Below are positions 36,603 through 63,962 of a stretch of DNA of 64,000 nucleotides, in pieces. Location of the stretch: the NCBI RefSeq assembly GCF_019393635.1, contig NC_057864.1, forward strand, positions 496,138,716 to 496,202,715. The letters run 5' to 3'. The first letter of the stretch is position 1; every line of letters begins with the position of its first letter. The notes under the pieces were generated by a model. The model ran no database searches. It was given only the letters and a program-made list of their open reading frames with translations, and was not told the origin of the DNA. The stretch comes from Dromiciops gliroides (lineage: Eukaryota > Chordata > Mammalia > Microbiotheria > Microbiotheriidae). Made by a program: the position numbers and the translations under genes.

Positions 36603-37011
36603 CATCACAAGAGATCTGTGTTTGCCTGTGTGGTCACCTGCCCCCAGCTTGGTGCTGAGCTGGGGCATCTCCCCAAGAATCCGGGGTTGGCATTCTTGAG
36701 CCCAGAACAGCCATGCCTGCCTGCCAGGCTGGGCTGTGCCCCCTGGACACAGATGGCATTAGGTTACCTGTTGGGCTAAGAGGGGACCAAGAGGGACAAG
36801 TCCACTTCCTCAGTCTCCTCATCTGGGACCAAGCAAGCAGGAAGCCTTCATTAAGTGCCTGGTGTGTGCTCAGCACAGGGACAGGGACGTGTCAGTGACG
36901 CAAGGGAGGGGCCTCTGAGCTGTAGGGAGCATCCCTGTGGGTGTGGGGAAAACCACCTCTACATCAACACATTAGAAGCCTATGGGAACAATGTTTTCAT
37001 CTGGTGTGGGC

Positions 37012-37136
37012 GCTGTGAGGGCGTCGTGTGGCTGTTGTGTAGGTGCTGTGAGGGCGTCGTGTGGCTGTTGTGTAGGTGCTGTGAGGGCGTCGTGTGGCTG
37101 TTGTGTAGGTGCTGTGAGGGCGTCATGTGGCTATTG
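37012..37136 (+). repeat. 33-bp tandem repeat, nearly four copies
   Basis: The unit starts gctgtgagggcgtcgtgtgg and ends ctgttgtgtaggt, with near-identical copies; the last has two changes. Because 33 is a multiple of three, the array stays open as an 11-residue repeat in one frame, but nothing suggests it is translated. Confidence 0.85.
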
Positions 37137-38578
37137 TCGGCCTTCCACTTTGAGCTAGATGGTCTCCTAAGTGGCAGAGGGACCTGGCCTGTATGGTAGG
37201 GGCCCCAGGGCCCAGAGGGGAAGCCCTTGTAAGAGCCCTGAGGGTCGGAGGTTATGGGCAGGAACGGAGTCAGCTTTGTTCCACTCTGTGACTCCTAGGC
37301 CTAAGCCCAGACAGCCCAGCCCAGGTACAAGTTCTGGCCAAAAGGGAGAGCAGAACAGCCGTGTGAATGGCTCTCACATCAGATAACACAGCCTCTAAGG
37401 CCTGGGGCCCCAGCCTAGTGCCAGGAAGTAGCTGCTTGCAGCCACAAGGTAGACTGTGGGGAGAGCTGAGGAACAGAACCAGGGAAGCCAGAGTGAGTAG
37501 CTTCCTGGTGCCAGTCCCACCTAAGCAGCAGTGTCCGAGGCCCATCTTCCTATGGAGCTTAGGGGCCAGGATCAGGACCTCCTGAAGTCTTAGAACAGCT
37601 TCTGTGGACGGTGAGACGAGGGCCCAGGAAGGAAGGACTAGCAGAATGGCCTGGGGCTGGTGAAGGCCCAATGAACCGTATTCAAGCCCCCTTCCCAGCC
37701 ACCTTGGGCTCCTCTCCCAGCCGCCCACAGCCAGTTAGTTGTCATTGCTCTCTCCTTCTCTGACCTCCCTGGGAAGAGGGCAGGGGCTCTCTCACTAACA
37801 CCCACATTTAGAGCCACCCCTGCCCTTTGCTGGCTGGGTGGCCCTGGGTGAGTCTCTTCCCTCTCTTAACCTTGGGTTTCTCCTTTGTGTTCCTGTCTCC
37901 TGAGGTTGTAGGAGAATGCAGGGGGGTGAGTCAAGTGTTGAGATGGAAGCTCTCTCCCCCTCCCCTCTTCCTCCCTCCCTTTCTCCCCTACAGCTGGGTA
38001 GGGGGGCAGTGCCAGCCAGCCTGGGACCTGTGCCTTCCTGTCCCTTCACTGGCTCCCCCTGGATCATGTTCACCTTGGTCTGTGCCTGCACCCCTAGGAG
38101 GCCATCTTCCCTTGGGTGGCTTCTCTGTCCTGCATCTCAGTGGCAGGTCAAGCGTGTCAGGCTTGACTGCCTTCTGTCTCCTCCACAGTCCCAAGAGGCA
38201 ACAGCTCTGGTCAGCCCAGGGAGTGAGCACTAGCCAAAAGAGTGGCTGCAGTCAGTCTTCTCCACCCGCTCCTCCCTCTACCTCCCTGGACCTCATGTCC
38301 AGCTTGAGGACAGGCCTCCATGCCAAGGGTGGCCCAGGAGAGAAGAATTTGGGAGCAAAGCCAAGAATCATCTCCAACAAAATGGCAAATTCAAGGAACT
38401 CAAGTGCCCCCCTCAGCCCCCTCTCTCCTCTTTAGTGACTCTGCCCTTGGATCCCCCCCCCACTCTCTTTTTCCTGTGTTCTCTCAGGTGGACGTCAGGC
38501 AGTCCAGTAATGGGCACTGAGGTGAGGGCAAGTGACAAGCTCAGGGATGGGAACACCCTTTCCAGGACTACTGAGATT

Positions 38579-38737
38579 TGTTTTTGTTTTTGTTTTTATG
38601 GTGGGGCAATAAGGGTTAAGAGACTTGCCCAGGGTCACACAGCCAGTAAGTGTCAAATGTCTGAGGTCAGATTTGAACTCGGGTCCTCCTGAATCCAGGG
38701 CCTGTGCTTTATCCATTGCGCCACCTAGCTGCCCCCA
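38579..38737 (-). mobile_element. Marsupial tRNA-derived SINE
   Basis: A reverse copy with a ttttgtttttg tail, ending in cacctagctgccccc. The flanks actactgagattt and actactgggattt are the target duplication. Confidence 0.93.
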
Positions 38738-39439
38738 ACTACTGGGATTTTGAAGAGGAATCTTGAAGATGGAGAACTCTGGTGGAAAGATGAGTGGTGA
38801 GGTCTAATTAAGGGCCCACTTTGGGTTAAAGAAAACTGGGCCTTCCTGGCTCCTGCCCCAGCCTAACCCTTTGTTAGCCCCCAAGAGTGTTCCCCTGGGG
38901 CAGCCCTCACCATACTGGTACCAAGCAGGCAGCTGCCTTAAACCACAGCGGCTTCTGGGTGGTATTGGGGGCAACCTTGTGGGCAGTGCTTCTGTGCAGC
39001 CTTCCTAACCCCAGGTCATGGCAGACTTGATGCGGCCTGGAGCATCTGTTCTGAGCCCTTCCCTCCGTCCTGTCCCAGCAGGTCCCCACCCACTGGGAAG
39101 CCTCTTGGCTTCTTTGGGTATCATTTGGAAACTTGGGGGAGACCACTTGATGCCGCAAGTTCTCAAGAAACCTGAGTTTGGTCTCTCTCCTATCAGTGGG
39201 ACATCCCTTACTGTTCCCAAGGAGTTCTCTGTCTCTCAGCTGCCACCCCTTCTCCCTACACGTACATCACTTGGGTTGGGCTGTGTCACCAGCTCTGATA
39301 ATTCAAAGCTACATATAAAGTATGTGATGGGAAGTTACTCTCTTGGCCCAGCCAGCGTGGCATTCTGTAATAACACCTGTCTTTCAGACTGAGGAAAAGA
39401 ATATTCAGTGCCAGGGAAATGTTTATACCTGAGGTTATT

Positions 39440-39860
39440 GTAAGGGGAGAGCACTGTCATGATTTTCATGTACAAAGAGTAGACATAAGTGTTTTATTAT
39501 TTTCCAGTTACCTGTAAGGATAGTTTTCAACATTTGTTTTCACAGGATTTTTAGTTCCAAATTTTTCTCCCACCCTCCCTTCCCTCCCTCCTCCCCAAGA
39601 CGGAAAGCAGTCTGACATAGGTTGTATATGTACAATCACATTAAACGTATTTCTGCATTAGTCGTCTTGTGAAAGAAGAATCAGAGCACAAGGGAAAACC
39701 TCAAAAAAGAAGGGGAAAAAACCCAGTCCAAAAGCAGAAACAGTCTGGTTCAGTCTGCATTCGTAATTCACAGTTCTTTTTTCTGGATGTTGAGAACATT
39801 TTCTATCATGAGATCTTTGAGACTGTTTTGGATCTCAGGGCCAGGCTTCCTAACATTGCC
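39440..39860 (-). mobile_element. L1-like 3' end fragment
   Basis: An AT-rich stretch whose minus strand matches the tail shared with 58545-59146 and 57690-57990 (cagtctgacataggttgtat corresponds to cagatatgggttatacatgt). A 5'-truncated copy upstream of ITGB2 exon 2. Confidence 0.6.
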
Positions 39861-40374
39861 TCATTTTCACCTCTTGCAGGGAGGCCTGGTGTGGGCAGTG
39901 ATGCTTTTTCCCTGATCATTCTGCCATCTTGACAATCAGTGCCTTCGGGGCTTCTCGTCCATCCAGTTTGGCCTTCCCATGTGGACCACATGTCCCCCTG
40001 GCCAGATCTCTTCCCTACTTCCCTTTTCTAGTGGCATTTCTGGTTCCTCACACCCCAAACCTGGGGTGCTGTGTGTCCCCAAGGCCTGGGTCTTCTGTCT
40101 TTGTAGAGATGCCAGCAGATCTGTTTCCTGTCCACTTTGCAGGATCTTGATTTCATCTCTCAGTGCCCTTGGGCTGAATCACATGCCCCTCATTGTGGTG
40201 TTTCTGTGAGGAAGTACGAGTTGTCCCCTTCTCTTCTGGGGGGCCTGGGCACGCCGTTTCCCTACCAGCGGCTCCCCCACCTTCGCCGCTTAGCCAGTCT
40301 TGCCAAAAGCTGCACGGGGCCGGGATTCCCACTCTGAGCCACTCTGAGCCGCTCTTCTCCTCCTGTTCCAGGCG

Positions 40375-56731
<16,357 letters not shown>

Positions 56732-57670
56732 GTGGCTGCCATCACTGCAAAGAGACCCGATCACCTTCTGAAACGCCCAAGTCCATCAAGGACAGTCAAC
56801 GATGTCCCTGCTGTGCAAGGAGCCTGGACTAGACCCGGAAGCCCCTCTCACAGCAGCCACTGATGCCACTTGAACTACAGCCCAATCATTCTGACCCTCG
56901 GGAGATTGGGGCCTGCCTTGAGAACCTGCCCAGTGTCTCTAGTAGGTCCTGCTCTTGTCAGAATTCTTCCCACCTTCCCTAGGACTTCAGCACTGAACTA
57001 GACAATTCAGAAGCCAGAGAAAAACACACCAAGTGTTCTGGTCAGGCCTTGCCCATGACTCCTGTGTCCCCACTTTACCAACCAGGGGAGCCTGTAGAGA
57101 CAGCACACGTGTCTGATGAATGTTCACACTCCTCCTTTCAGCACCTGTGGGGCCTCTCTGCCCAACCTTCTGGTTCTATGCTGAACCTCAGCAAAACGGA
57201 GGCAGGAGAAGGGGGCATCCACCTAGATATTCTGCTCGGTGCCTAATGACCTCGACTTTATAGGATGTTGGTGCTGAAAATGGGTGGACAGGTGGGTAGA
57301 AGGACAGATGGACGAGTGTGGAGGACGGATGGATAGCAGGCCCTGTACTCTGAAATCTATAGGAGCTGAAACAGGCCTGTTGATGATGTCCCAGTATTAC
57401 AGAGCTCTGTGGAGGTGGGGTACACTCTTCCACAGTCTCATCGCTGCATTGTCAGACCCCTGTGATGTATCTCCATTTGGCATCTGGCATCTGTGAGGAG
57501 CTAGAAATTACCCAAATCTTCTTAGGCTCCAAGTGGTCTGGTAGCAAATGCTTACTGGCAGGGTCTCCCCTCTCCCCACAAAGCATGGACCAGAGCAAAT
57601 ACAAGTATACCCTGGATAGAATTGTGCTTCTGGTTTTTTAAACTTTTATTAAAATGTCAGTAGATTGATT
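56732..57670 (+). other. ITGB2: ITGB2 3' untranslated region
   Basis: About 920-940 bases follow the stop codon without a further coding exon and end just after an ATTAAA signal. The 3' boundary is inferred; the LINE block begins close behind it. Confidence 0.75.
57648..57653 (+). terminator. ITGB2: Polyadenylation signal ATTAAA of ITGB2
   Basis: ATTAAA is the commonest variant of AATAAA. It is followed within about 20-30 bases by a TG/T-rich stretch (gattgattggtctc), and the next LINE starts about 35 bases downstream. This is the best candidate cleavage signal for ITGB2. Confidence 0.65.
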
Positions 57671-58544
57671 GGTCTCTAATTTCTTCTTTTTAATTTTTTT
57701 TCATTTATTTAGAATTTTATTTTTCCCCATTTACATGTAAAAACAATCTTTAACTTCCCCCTCCCCCCCCTCCTTAAGAACACAAGCAATTCAACACAAG
57801 TTAGACATGTAATCATGCACAACATTTCCATATTAGTCGGGTTATGAAAGAAAACAGACCAAAAAAACTAAAAAAAAATCATGCTTCAATCTGTAGTCAG
57901 ACACCATCAGTTCTTTCTCTGGAGATGGATGGCATTTTTCATCATAAATCATATCTTTTGATCATTTATCAGTTGGGGAATGGCTCTTATTTTAATAAAT
58001 TTTACTCAGTTCTGTATTTCCCTCCATCCTATTCCCTCCCCATGTCATTTACTCTATTTGCTATCTCCTTTCACCCCGTGTCTCAAGTGTTTTGCTTCTG
58101 ACTGCTCCCTCCCCCAACCTGCCCTCCCTGCTTTAACCTCGGGCCTCCCCCCCCCCCTTCCCCATCTACTTTCCTACAGGGTAAGATAGATTACTACACC
58201 CAATTGAGCCAATTCTGATGAGAGTTTGATTCGCTCACTCCCCCCATCTTCCCCTCCACTGTATAAGCTTTTTCATGCTTCTTTTATGAAATACTTTACC
58301 CCATTCCACCTCTCCCTTTCCCTTTCTCTCAATGCATTCCTTTCACCCCTTAATTTTATTTTTTAAAGATATCCCTTCATATTCAACTCACACCAGCTGC
58401 CCTAATAATGAGAAAGTTCTTGTGAGTTATAAGCATCATCTTTCCATGTAGGAATGTAAATGATTTAACCTTTTAATATGCTTTATTATTTCTTTTTCCT
58501 GTTTACCTTTCTATGCTTCTGTAGTTTTGTATGTGAAAGTCATT

Positions 58545-59146
58545 TGTTAAAAAAAACACATAATAAACATTTTTATTTATAGTTTTGGGTTCCAATTTTT
58601 ATCTCTCCTTCCCTCCCTCCCCTCCTCCCTCCCTGAGGCAGCAAGCAATCAGATATGGGTTATACATGTATGTGTAAAACATTACCATATTTGTCATTTT
58701 GTGTAAGAAAACTTGAATAAAAGAAAAAACATGAAAGAAAGTGAAAAATAGCATGCTTTAGTCTGTGTTCCATCAATCTCACTTCTTTCTTTGGAGGTGG
58801 ATAGTATGCTTCATCAATAGTCCTTTGGGATTGTCTTGGATTGTTGTATTATTGAGAATAGTTAAGTCATTCACAGTTCTTCATCCAATAATATTGCTGT
58901 CTCTATGCACAGTATTCTCTTGGTTCTGCTCATTTCACTGTACATCAATTCATACATGTCTTTCCAGGCCTTTCTGAAGTCATCCTGCTTGTCATTTCTT
59001 ATAGCACAATAATATTCCATCACCATCATATACCAGTTTGTTTAGCCATTCCCCAATTAATGGGCATTCCTTTGATTTTCCACTTCTTAGCCACCACAGA
59101 AAGAGCTGCTATATTTTTGTACAAATAGGTCTTTTTCTCTTTTGGG
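58545..59146 (-). mobile_element. L1-like 3' end fragment inserted into the LINE tail
   Basis: Flanked by atgtgaaagtca on both sides (near 58533 and 59147), a probable target duplication. On the minus strand it reads like the end of L1 ORF2 (IAALF-type start, then a WLNK-like motif and a YYCAI-like motif, decayed) followed by a 3' UTR. Related tails occur at 39440-39850 and 57690-57990. Confidence 0.65.
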
Positions 59147-59255
59147 GGATGTGAAAGTCAAATTTTCTATTCAGCTCAGGTCTTCATCAGGAATGAGTGA
59201 AAGTCCTCTCTTTTGTTGGATTCCCATTTTTTCTCCCTTGAAGGATTATACATGC

Positions 59256-60387
59256 TCAGTTTTGCTGTGTAGTTGATTCTTGGTTATGTAATCCCAGTTC
59301 CTTTGCCCTCAAGAATATCATATTCCAAGCCCTCCAATCCTTTAATGTAGAAACTGCTAAATCTTGTGTTATCCTGACTGTGGCTCCACAATACTTGAAT
59401 TGTTTCTTTCTGGCTGCTTGCAATATTTTCTCCCTGCCCTGGGAACTCTGGAATTTGGCTATGATATTCCTGGCAATTTTCCTTTTGGGATCTCTTTCAG
59501 GAGGTGATTGTTGGATTCTTTCAATGTTTATTTTACCTTCTGGTTCTAGAATATCAGGGCAATTTTCCCTGACAATTACTTGGAAGATGACTAGGCTCTT
59601 TTTTTGATCATGGCTTTCAGGTAGTCCAATAATGTTCAAATTATTTCTCCTGGATCTGTTTTCTAAGTTAGTTGATTTTTTTTCCAATGCGATCTTACAT
59701 TTTCATTCTTTTGGTTTTGCTTTATTGTTTCTTGATTTCTCATAAAGTCATTAGCTTCCATTTGCTCAATCCTAATTTTTTTTTTTAAAGTTTGTTTTAG
59801 GTATATATTTTTTTTTTTAGTGAGGCAATTGGGGTTAAGTGACTTGCCCAGGGTCACACAGCTAGTAAGTGTTAAGTGTCTGAGGCCGAATTTGAACTCA
59901 GGTACTCCTGACTCCAGGGCCGGTGCTTTATCCACTGCGCCACCTAGCCGCCCCTCAATCCTAATTTTTAAGGAGTCATTTTCTCCAGAGAGCTTTTGTA
60001 TTTCCTTTTCCATTTGGCCAATTTGGCTTTTCAAGGCATTCTTTTCATCATTGGCTTTTTGTACCTCTATTACCATTTGGCTTAGCCTTTTTTTTAAGGT
60101 GTTATTTTCTTCAGTGTTTTTTTTAATATCTCCTTTACCAAGCTGTTGACTTTTATTTCATGGTTTTCTTGCATCACTCTCATTTCCTTTTCTATTTTTT
60201 CTTCTACCTTTCCTACTTTGTTTTCAAAATCCTTTTTGAGTGCTTCTATGGCCTCAGACCAATTCATATTTTTCTTGGAAGCTTTGGATGTACCAGCTTT
60301 GATTTTATCTTTTTCTGAGGGTGTATTTTGATTTTCCTTGTCACCATAGAAACTTTCTATGGTCAGCATTTTTTTTTGTTTGCTCAT
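59256..60387 (-). pseudogene. Decayed L1-type ORF1, split by a SINE
   Basis: It starts MSKQKKMLTIESFYGDKENQ, runs through coiled-coil heptads and ends in a conserved L1 ORF1p RNA-binding C-terminal region (RNIIAKFQSSQGREKILQAA). The segments lie in different frames and are interrupted at 59782-59954 by a SINE, so no intact ORF1p can be made. Confidence 0.8.
59782..59954 (-). mobile_element. Marsupial tRNA-derived SINE inserted in LINE ORF1
   Basis: A reverse copy with a long T-rich tail. The target duplication ctcaatcctaattttt flanks it, with copies starting near 59765 and 59954. It postdates the LINE. Confidence 0.93.
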
Positions 60388-60870
60388 TTTCCCAGCCTTT
60401 TTCTTGACTTAATTCTTTGTTAAAGTGGGGCACTTTTTCCAGGGTGGTAGGCACACTGTCTGAAGCTTCAGGGGGTTTGTGCAACTGTTTTCAGATACTT
60501 CTAGGCATTTGTAAGTCCATAGCTCTTTCAAGGTGCTATGATTTAAGGAGAGTTATGTTTACTACTCTGCTGGCCTGTGCGCTCATCTGCAAGCAACTGT
60601 GCTTTTCTGCCCTGGAACTATGAACAGAATCCTACTCCACTATAGCTGCAAACTCTTGTGGGCTTGTGCTCCTCCCTGACCTGGGACCACCATCCAAGAC
60701 TGTGACCTGGATCTGAGTAAGGGCAAAACAAGAGTCCAGCCTCAGTGCTGGCAAAGAGATCCCTGTAATCTCCTTCTGGCCAATTGTTCGAGCCCCTTAC
60801 TGTCTGTGGACTGAGTTGCAGATACAGTTGCTCCCACTGCTGACTTCTCTAATTTCTTCTCACAGACAAA

Positions 60871-61479
60871 ATCATATACCGTTGAGAGCAAAGTTGAAAG
60901 AAATACAAACTTCACCCCCACACACTATTATTAAAGTTAAAGCCCACCTAAAGTTTCCTGGAGAAGACACTTTTCTCTTTCTGGTGCTTGCAGGAGCCCC
61001 TGGTCTTAGGCCACCCACAGGTTCTTGGAAGCTGATCCCATCATCCTTTGCCCTTGAGAGTGGGGCTCAGTTTGCCAAAGGCATCAGCTGCCTGCCCACT
61101 CCCCGTTTGTAAGAGGAGAGTGGGTCTCTTCCCCAGGGCCTCCCTCTGGCTGGGATATCTAGCCAGCACTAGAACTGTATAAGAAACTTGGTAGGATGGG
61201 GCTGGTCCTGATCCATGAGTCAACCAAGAGCCTCTCAAGTCCATCAAAGGTGCCACACTGGAGTCAGGGTCAGAACAGATGGACATTCGAGTTACTCCTT
61301 GGCTCCCTGGGGGTCTGGCTCGGCATGAACCATCCATCACGTGATGCTGGGTTGTCTCCCCCCCCCCCCCCCCCCCCCCCGCCCAGGGCTCAGGGGCCAG
61401 CTGCTCCCACTGATCTGTTCCCCCTCTGACCCTGCTCAGGACAAGTTCGAGGCTCGGGAAAAAACCGGGGCCTTCTGCA
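60871..61479. other. Short intergenic stretch before PTTG1IP promoter
   Basis: No gene is recognised. It ends in the C run and the start of the CpG-rich segment. Confidence 0.5.
61358..61380 (+). repeat. Run of 23 C upstream of PTTG1IP
   Basis: A homopolymer about 0.5 kb before the PTTG1IP start codon. Confidence 0.9.
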
Positions 61480-62200
61480 AGCCCGGCAGCCCTCTCTAGC
61501 GAGGGCCTGGGCGCAGAGGGGGGCTTTCCCCTCCAGCCCGGGGTCCCGGAAGGGGGCTGGGGCCACGCCTCGGTCCTGAAGACCCTCTTCCCGAAATCGG
61601 CGACATTCCTCTCCAGGCAGCTCCGCTCCCTTGTGCTTCCTGCCCAGTCCACGGCCCCTCGTGAAGCTGGTCCCCGCCTCAGTCTCCCCCTCCAAAAAAT
61701 GAGGTCCCTCCCTTGGCCCTCCTCCCTCCCTCTCCAGGAGGCTTGGCGCCTGCGCGGTGACACCCGGGCTGGCCCCGCCCCCAGCCCCGCCCCACGCCTG
61801 CCCAGTCGCGAGCTGGGACGGAAAGCTGAGGCCGCGTCTTTGTCCGGTCTGGGAGCGGCGCGAGCGCCTGCTTATGGAGCCCCGGGGCCCGGCGCGCGCC
61901 GCGCGGCTCGGGCCGCTGCTGCTGCTACTGCTGCCGCTGCTGTCGCCTCTGTCCGGGCCGGCCGTGTCCGCCCAGAGCGAGGCCGCCGGTGAGACGGCGC
62001 TCGGAGCGGGGGGGGGGGCGGCGGGGAGGGCGGGGGCGGGGCGGGAGGCGAGCCCAGTGCGCCTGCGCGGGGGAGGGCGCCGAGGGAGCGGGCCGCAGGC
62101 AGGCCCGCCGCGCCTGCGCAGAGTGGCGAGGGGGCGGGCCCCGAAGCCAAGCTTCCCTACCCTCCTCTGCCGGGTTTTACGTCACCCCCTCCTTCCCCGA
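61480..62200 (+). promoter_or_regulatory. PTTG1IP: CpG-rich promoter and 5' UTR of PTTG1IP
   Basis: A GC-rich, CpG-dense segment surrounds PTTG1IP exon 1. It contains several GC boxes (ccccgcccc, ggggcgggg) and NRF1-like tgcgcctgcgc motifs (near 62056 and 62110). No TATA box is seen. The transcription start is not determinable, but probably falls between about 61700 and 61870. Confidence 0.7.
61874..61988 (+). CDS. PTTG1IP: PTTG1IP coding exon 1: signal peptide
   Basis: Thirty-eight codons from ATG at 61874 to the donor gtgaga, ending in phase 1. The N-terminus is arginine-rich and then strongly hydrophobic, with likely signal cleavage near VSAQ. The context is CpG-rich. The upstream bases are tgctt, a modest Kozak match, but no better in-frame ATG was seen. 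Confidence 0.85.
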
Positions 62201-63762
62201 AGTGGCCCCGACTTTGGGGGGGTGTCGGAGTGGGGGTTATACACGGAGACTGGGGATGCGAGCGAGGACCCGAGGGAGGAGTGGGCGGGCACGCGGGTGC
62301 TTCTGGGGGTTCTCGGCCCCTCCTGCCGGGAGCTTTTGGGGGCTCTTGTTCTCCCCCCCACACCTGACAGGCACTTCTCAGGGTCCACCCCCACACACAC
62401 TTGGCAGGCACTTCTGGGGGGTCCTTGGCCCCCTCCCAAGTGCTTCTGGGCGGCCTTGGCCCCTCCCGCTGGGAGCTTTTGGGGGCTCTTGTTCTCTCCA
62501 CCTGACAAGCACTTCCGGGGGTCCTTGGCCCCCCACCTGACATGCTTGGGGGGGCTCCTCATCCTCCCTCCCTGGGCCTTTGGTTGTCTTTGGGTGTTGC
62601 TCCTTTCGTGCCTGGGGCTGGAGCCAAAGAGGCGGCTCATGCCAGTTCTGAGTTATTCTTAGGCCCTTCCAAATCCATGAGCCAGCATTTATTGGCGCTG
62701 ACAAAAGCGAGCCAGTCCCTGCCCTCAGAGAGCTTGCTTCCCTCTATGACCCAAACCCCGCCTGCAAACACCAGTGGACTGAAGACGCCCTGATTGGTGG
62801 GGGGTGTCTCAGGCCTCTGATGCCCCAGGGGTCCCAGGTCACCTCACCGCCCTGATTTAAAGAGGAGGGAATCTCCCGGAGCTCCCAAGTCTCTGAAGGG
62901 GATATAGGAGCCCAGCTCTTCCTTCTCCACATCTAGAGCTTTCCGCTCTAGCACCCTGCCTCATTCTGTGGGCCCCACAGATTGCAAACGCTTGGAGGCT
63001 TTGGGGCTGCAGGCTGTTGGGTTGGCCAAAGGCTTTGTGATCTTAGGCTCGGGCTCCAGGAGCCCCAGGAGGGTCAGGACCTGGGGTGGCTGTCCTGCTG
63101 TCCTGCTGTCCTCTGCCCTGATCTGAGAGAAAGCTTGTGGAAGAGACTCCGCCTGGGAGGACAGGGAAGAGGCCCAGGGGCCGCCTAGATTACATGCTGA
63201 GGGGAAGGTCCTTTACATTCCCAACCACCCAGAAGTGGGGGTGAGGAACCAGTCAGATCTGGGCTGACAAGGGAGCAGGTTCCTCCTGACCAAGGCCCTG
63301 GCATGGAGGCAGAAGGGTTTAGATGGGGCCGCCGGGACCTTGGTTTTGCTTGACTTGACACATTTGTTACAAGAGTTTTGCTTTTCTCTTTCTCCCATTG
63401 GTGGGGGCACTGGGATAGATTTTTGTTCACAGAGGAAAATAAGCCACTGAGATGCTTGTGGAGCCGGGGCGGGGAGGTCTTCCCCCAGACTGTGGGTGGG
63501 AGGGAGCCCTGGACAAAGTTCTTCCCCTCTCTGGGCCTTAGTTTCCCGATCTGTAAAAGTCTAGGGTTCTGGGTGTGACTAGTTGAGTGAGTCTCTTCTT
63601 GTGCGTACAGGTCATTGGTGGGAGGAAATCTAGTGTTGATTGAAATGCAGGTCATGTTGTTCCTTGGGTTCCTGAGGGTTGTTGATGGATGGTTGTTTTT
63701 TTCCTCCAGCTTGCTCCCAGAGCAACAATCGATCCTGTACTGAGTGCTTGAAGAATGTCTCG
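61874..63762 (+). CDS. PTTG1IP: PTTG1IP (PTTG1-interacting protein, PBF), first two coding exons; gene continues off the right edge
   Basis: PTTG1IP is a small type I membrane glycoprotein that binds securin/PTTG1 and promotes its nuclear entry. Exon 1 (61874-61988) encodes a signal peptide with a leucine run (LGPLLLLLLPLLSPLSG) and VSAQSEAA. Exon 2 (63710-63762) encodes ACSQSNNRSCTECLKNVS, against ACSQNTNKTCEECLKNVS in human as I recall it: the start of the PSI domain, with an N-glycosylation sequon NRS. The join is in frame (phase 1; exon 1 donor gtgaga, exon 2 acceptor ttcctccag, exon 2 donor gtaagt). The gene follows ITGB2 on the same strand, as in human. The remaining PSI, transmembrane and coiled-coil tail exons should lie beyond 64000. 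Confidence 0.9.
61989..63709 (+). other. PTTG1IP: PTTG1IP intron 1
   Basis: GT-AG intron of 1721 bp. The 62280-62560 part carries several degenerate copies of a word like tcttggggggtccttggccc, a weak local tandem pattern; a short SINE end follows. Confidence 0.8.
62678..62745 (+). mobile_element. Short ancient SINE remnant in PTTG1IP intron 1
   Basis: gagccagcatttattggcgc and cagtccctgccctcagagag, only the end of the element. Confidence 0.45.
63710..63762 (+). CDS. PTTG1IP: PTTG1IP coding exon 2: start of PSI domain
   Basis: A 53-nt exon with strong sites (ttcctccag acceptor, gtaagt donor). It completes a codon to give ACSQSNNRSCTECLKNVS and ends in phase 0. Confidence 0.9.
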
Positions 63763-63961
63763 GTAAGTTGTGAGGGTGTGTCTTTAGGGCCCCTCTGACT
63801 GAGGGTGGCTTTGGGGGCCCTTGGCCCACCATCCTCTGAGCCTCCCAGGGCTCAAGCTACTGACTTCTCCCTCACCCTGCAAATTCTTTCCTGGGTAGGT
63901 AGACTCTCACCCTGCTCCAGCCTCCATCATCCTCAGAGCCAACCTCCCATCTCCTTCCCCC

Positions 63962-63962
<1 letters not shown>

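Larger units (their letters stand above)
34749..39439. other. ITGB2 upstream region or first intron
   Basis: Contains a MIR-like stretch near 36200-36430, the TG microsatellite, the 33-bp tandem array and one young SINE. No coding exon is recognised. Confidence 0.5.
57690..60870 (-). mobile_element. LINE of the L1/half-L1 (HAL1-like) type, nearly full length, with nested insertions
   Basis: Minus-strand order is a 5' UTR-like stretch (about 60870-60390), ORF1 (60387-59256), a long tail, and a 3' end near 57690 related to marsupial L1 tails. ORF1 shows a lysine/glutamate-rich coiled coil (EALKKDFENKVGKVEEKIEK), an RRM-like part (NNLNIIGLPES) and the L1 C-terminal motif GATVRITQDLAVSTL. No reverse-transcriptase ORF2 is visible between ORF1 and the tail. 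A SINE (59782-59954) and a second L1-like 3' fragment (58545-59146) are inserted. The reading frame is interrupted in several places. Confidence 0.8.

Noticed and set aside
61041-61763. 240-residue open frame on the minus strand upstream of PTTG1IP
   Set aside because: It crosses the C run (poly-Gly) and the CpG-rich promoter; there is no family motif. A divergent transcript is possible but not supported.
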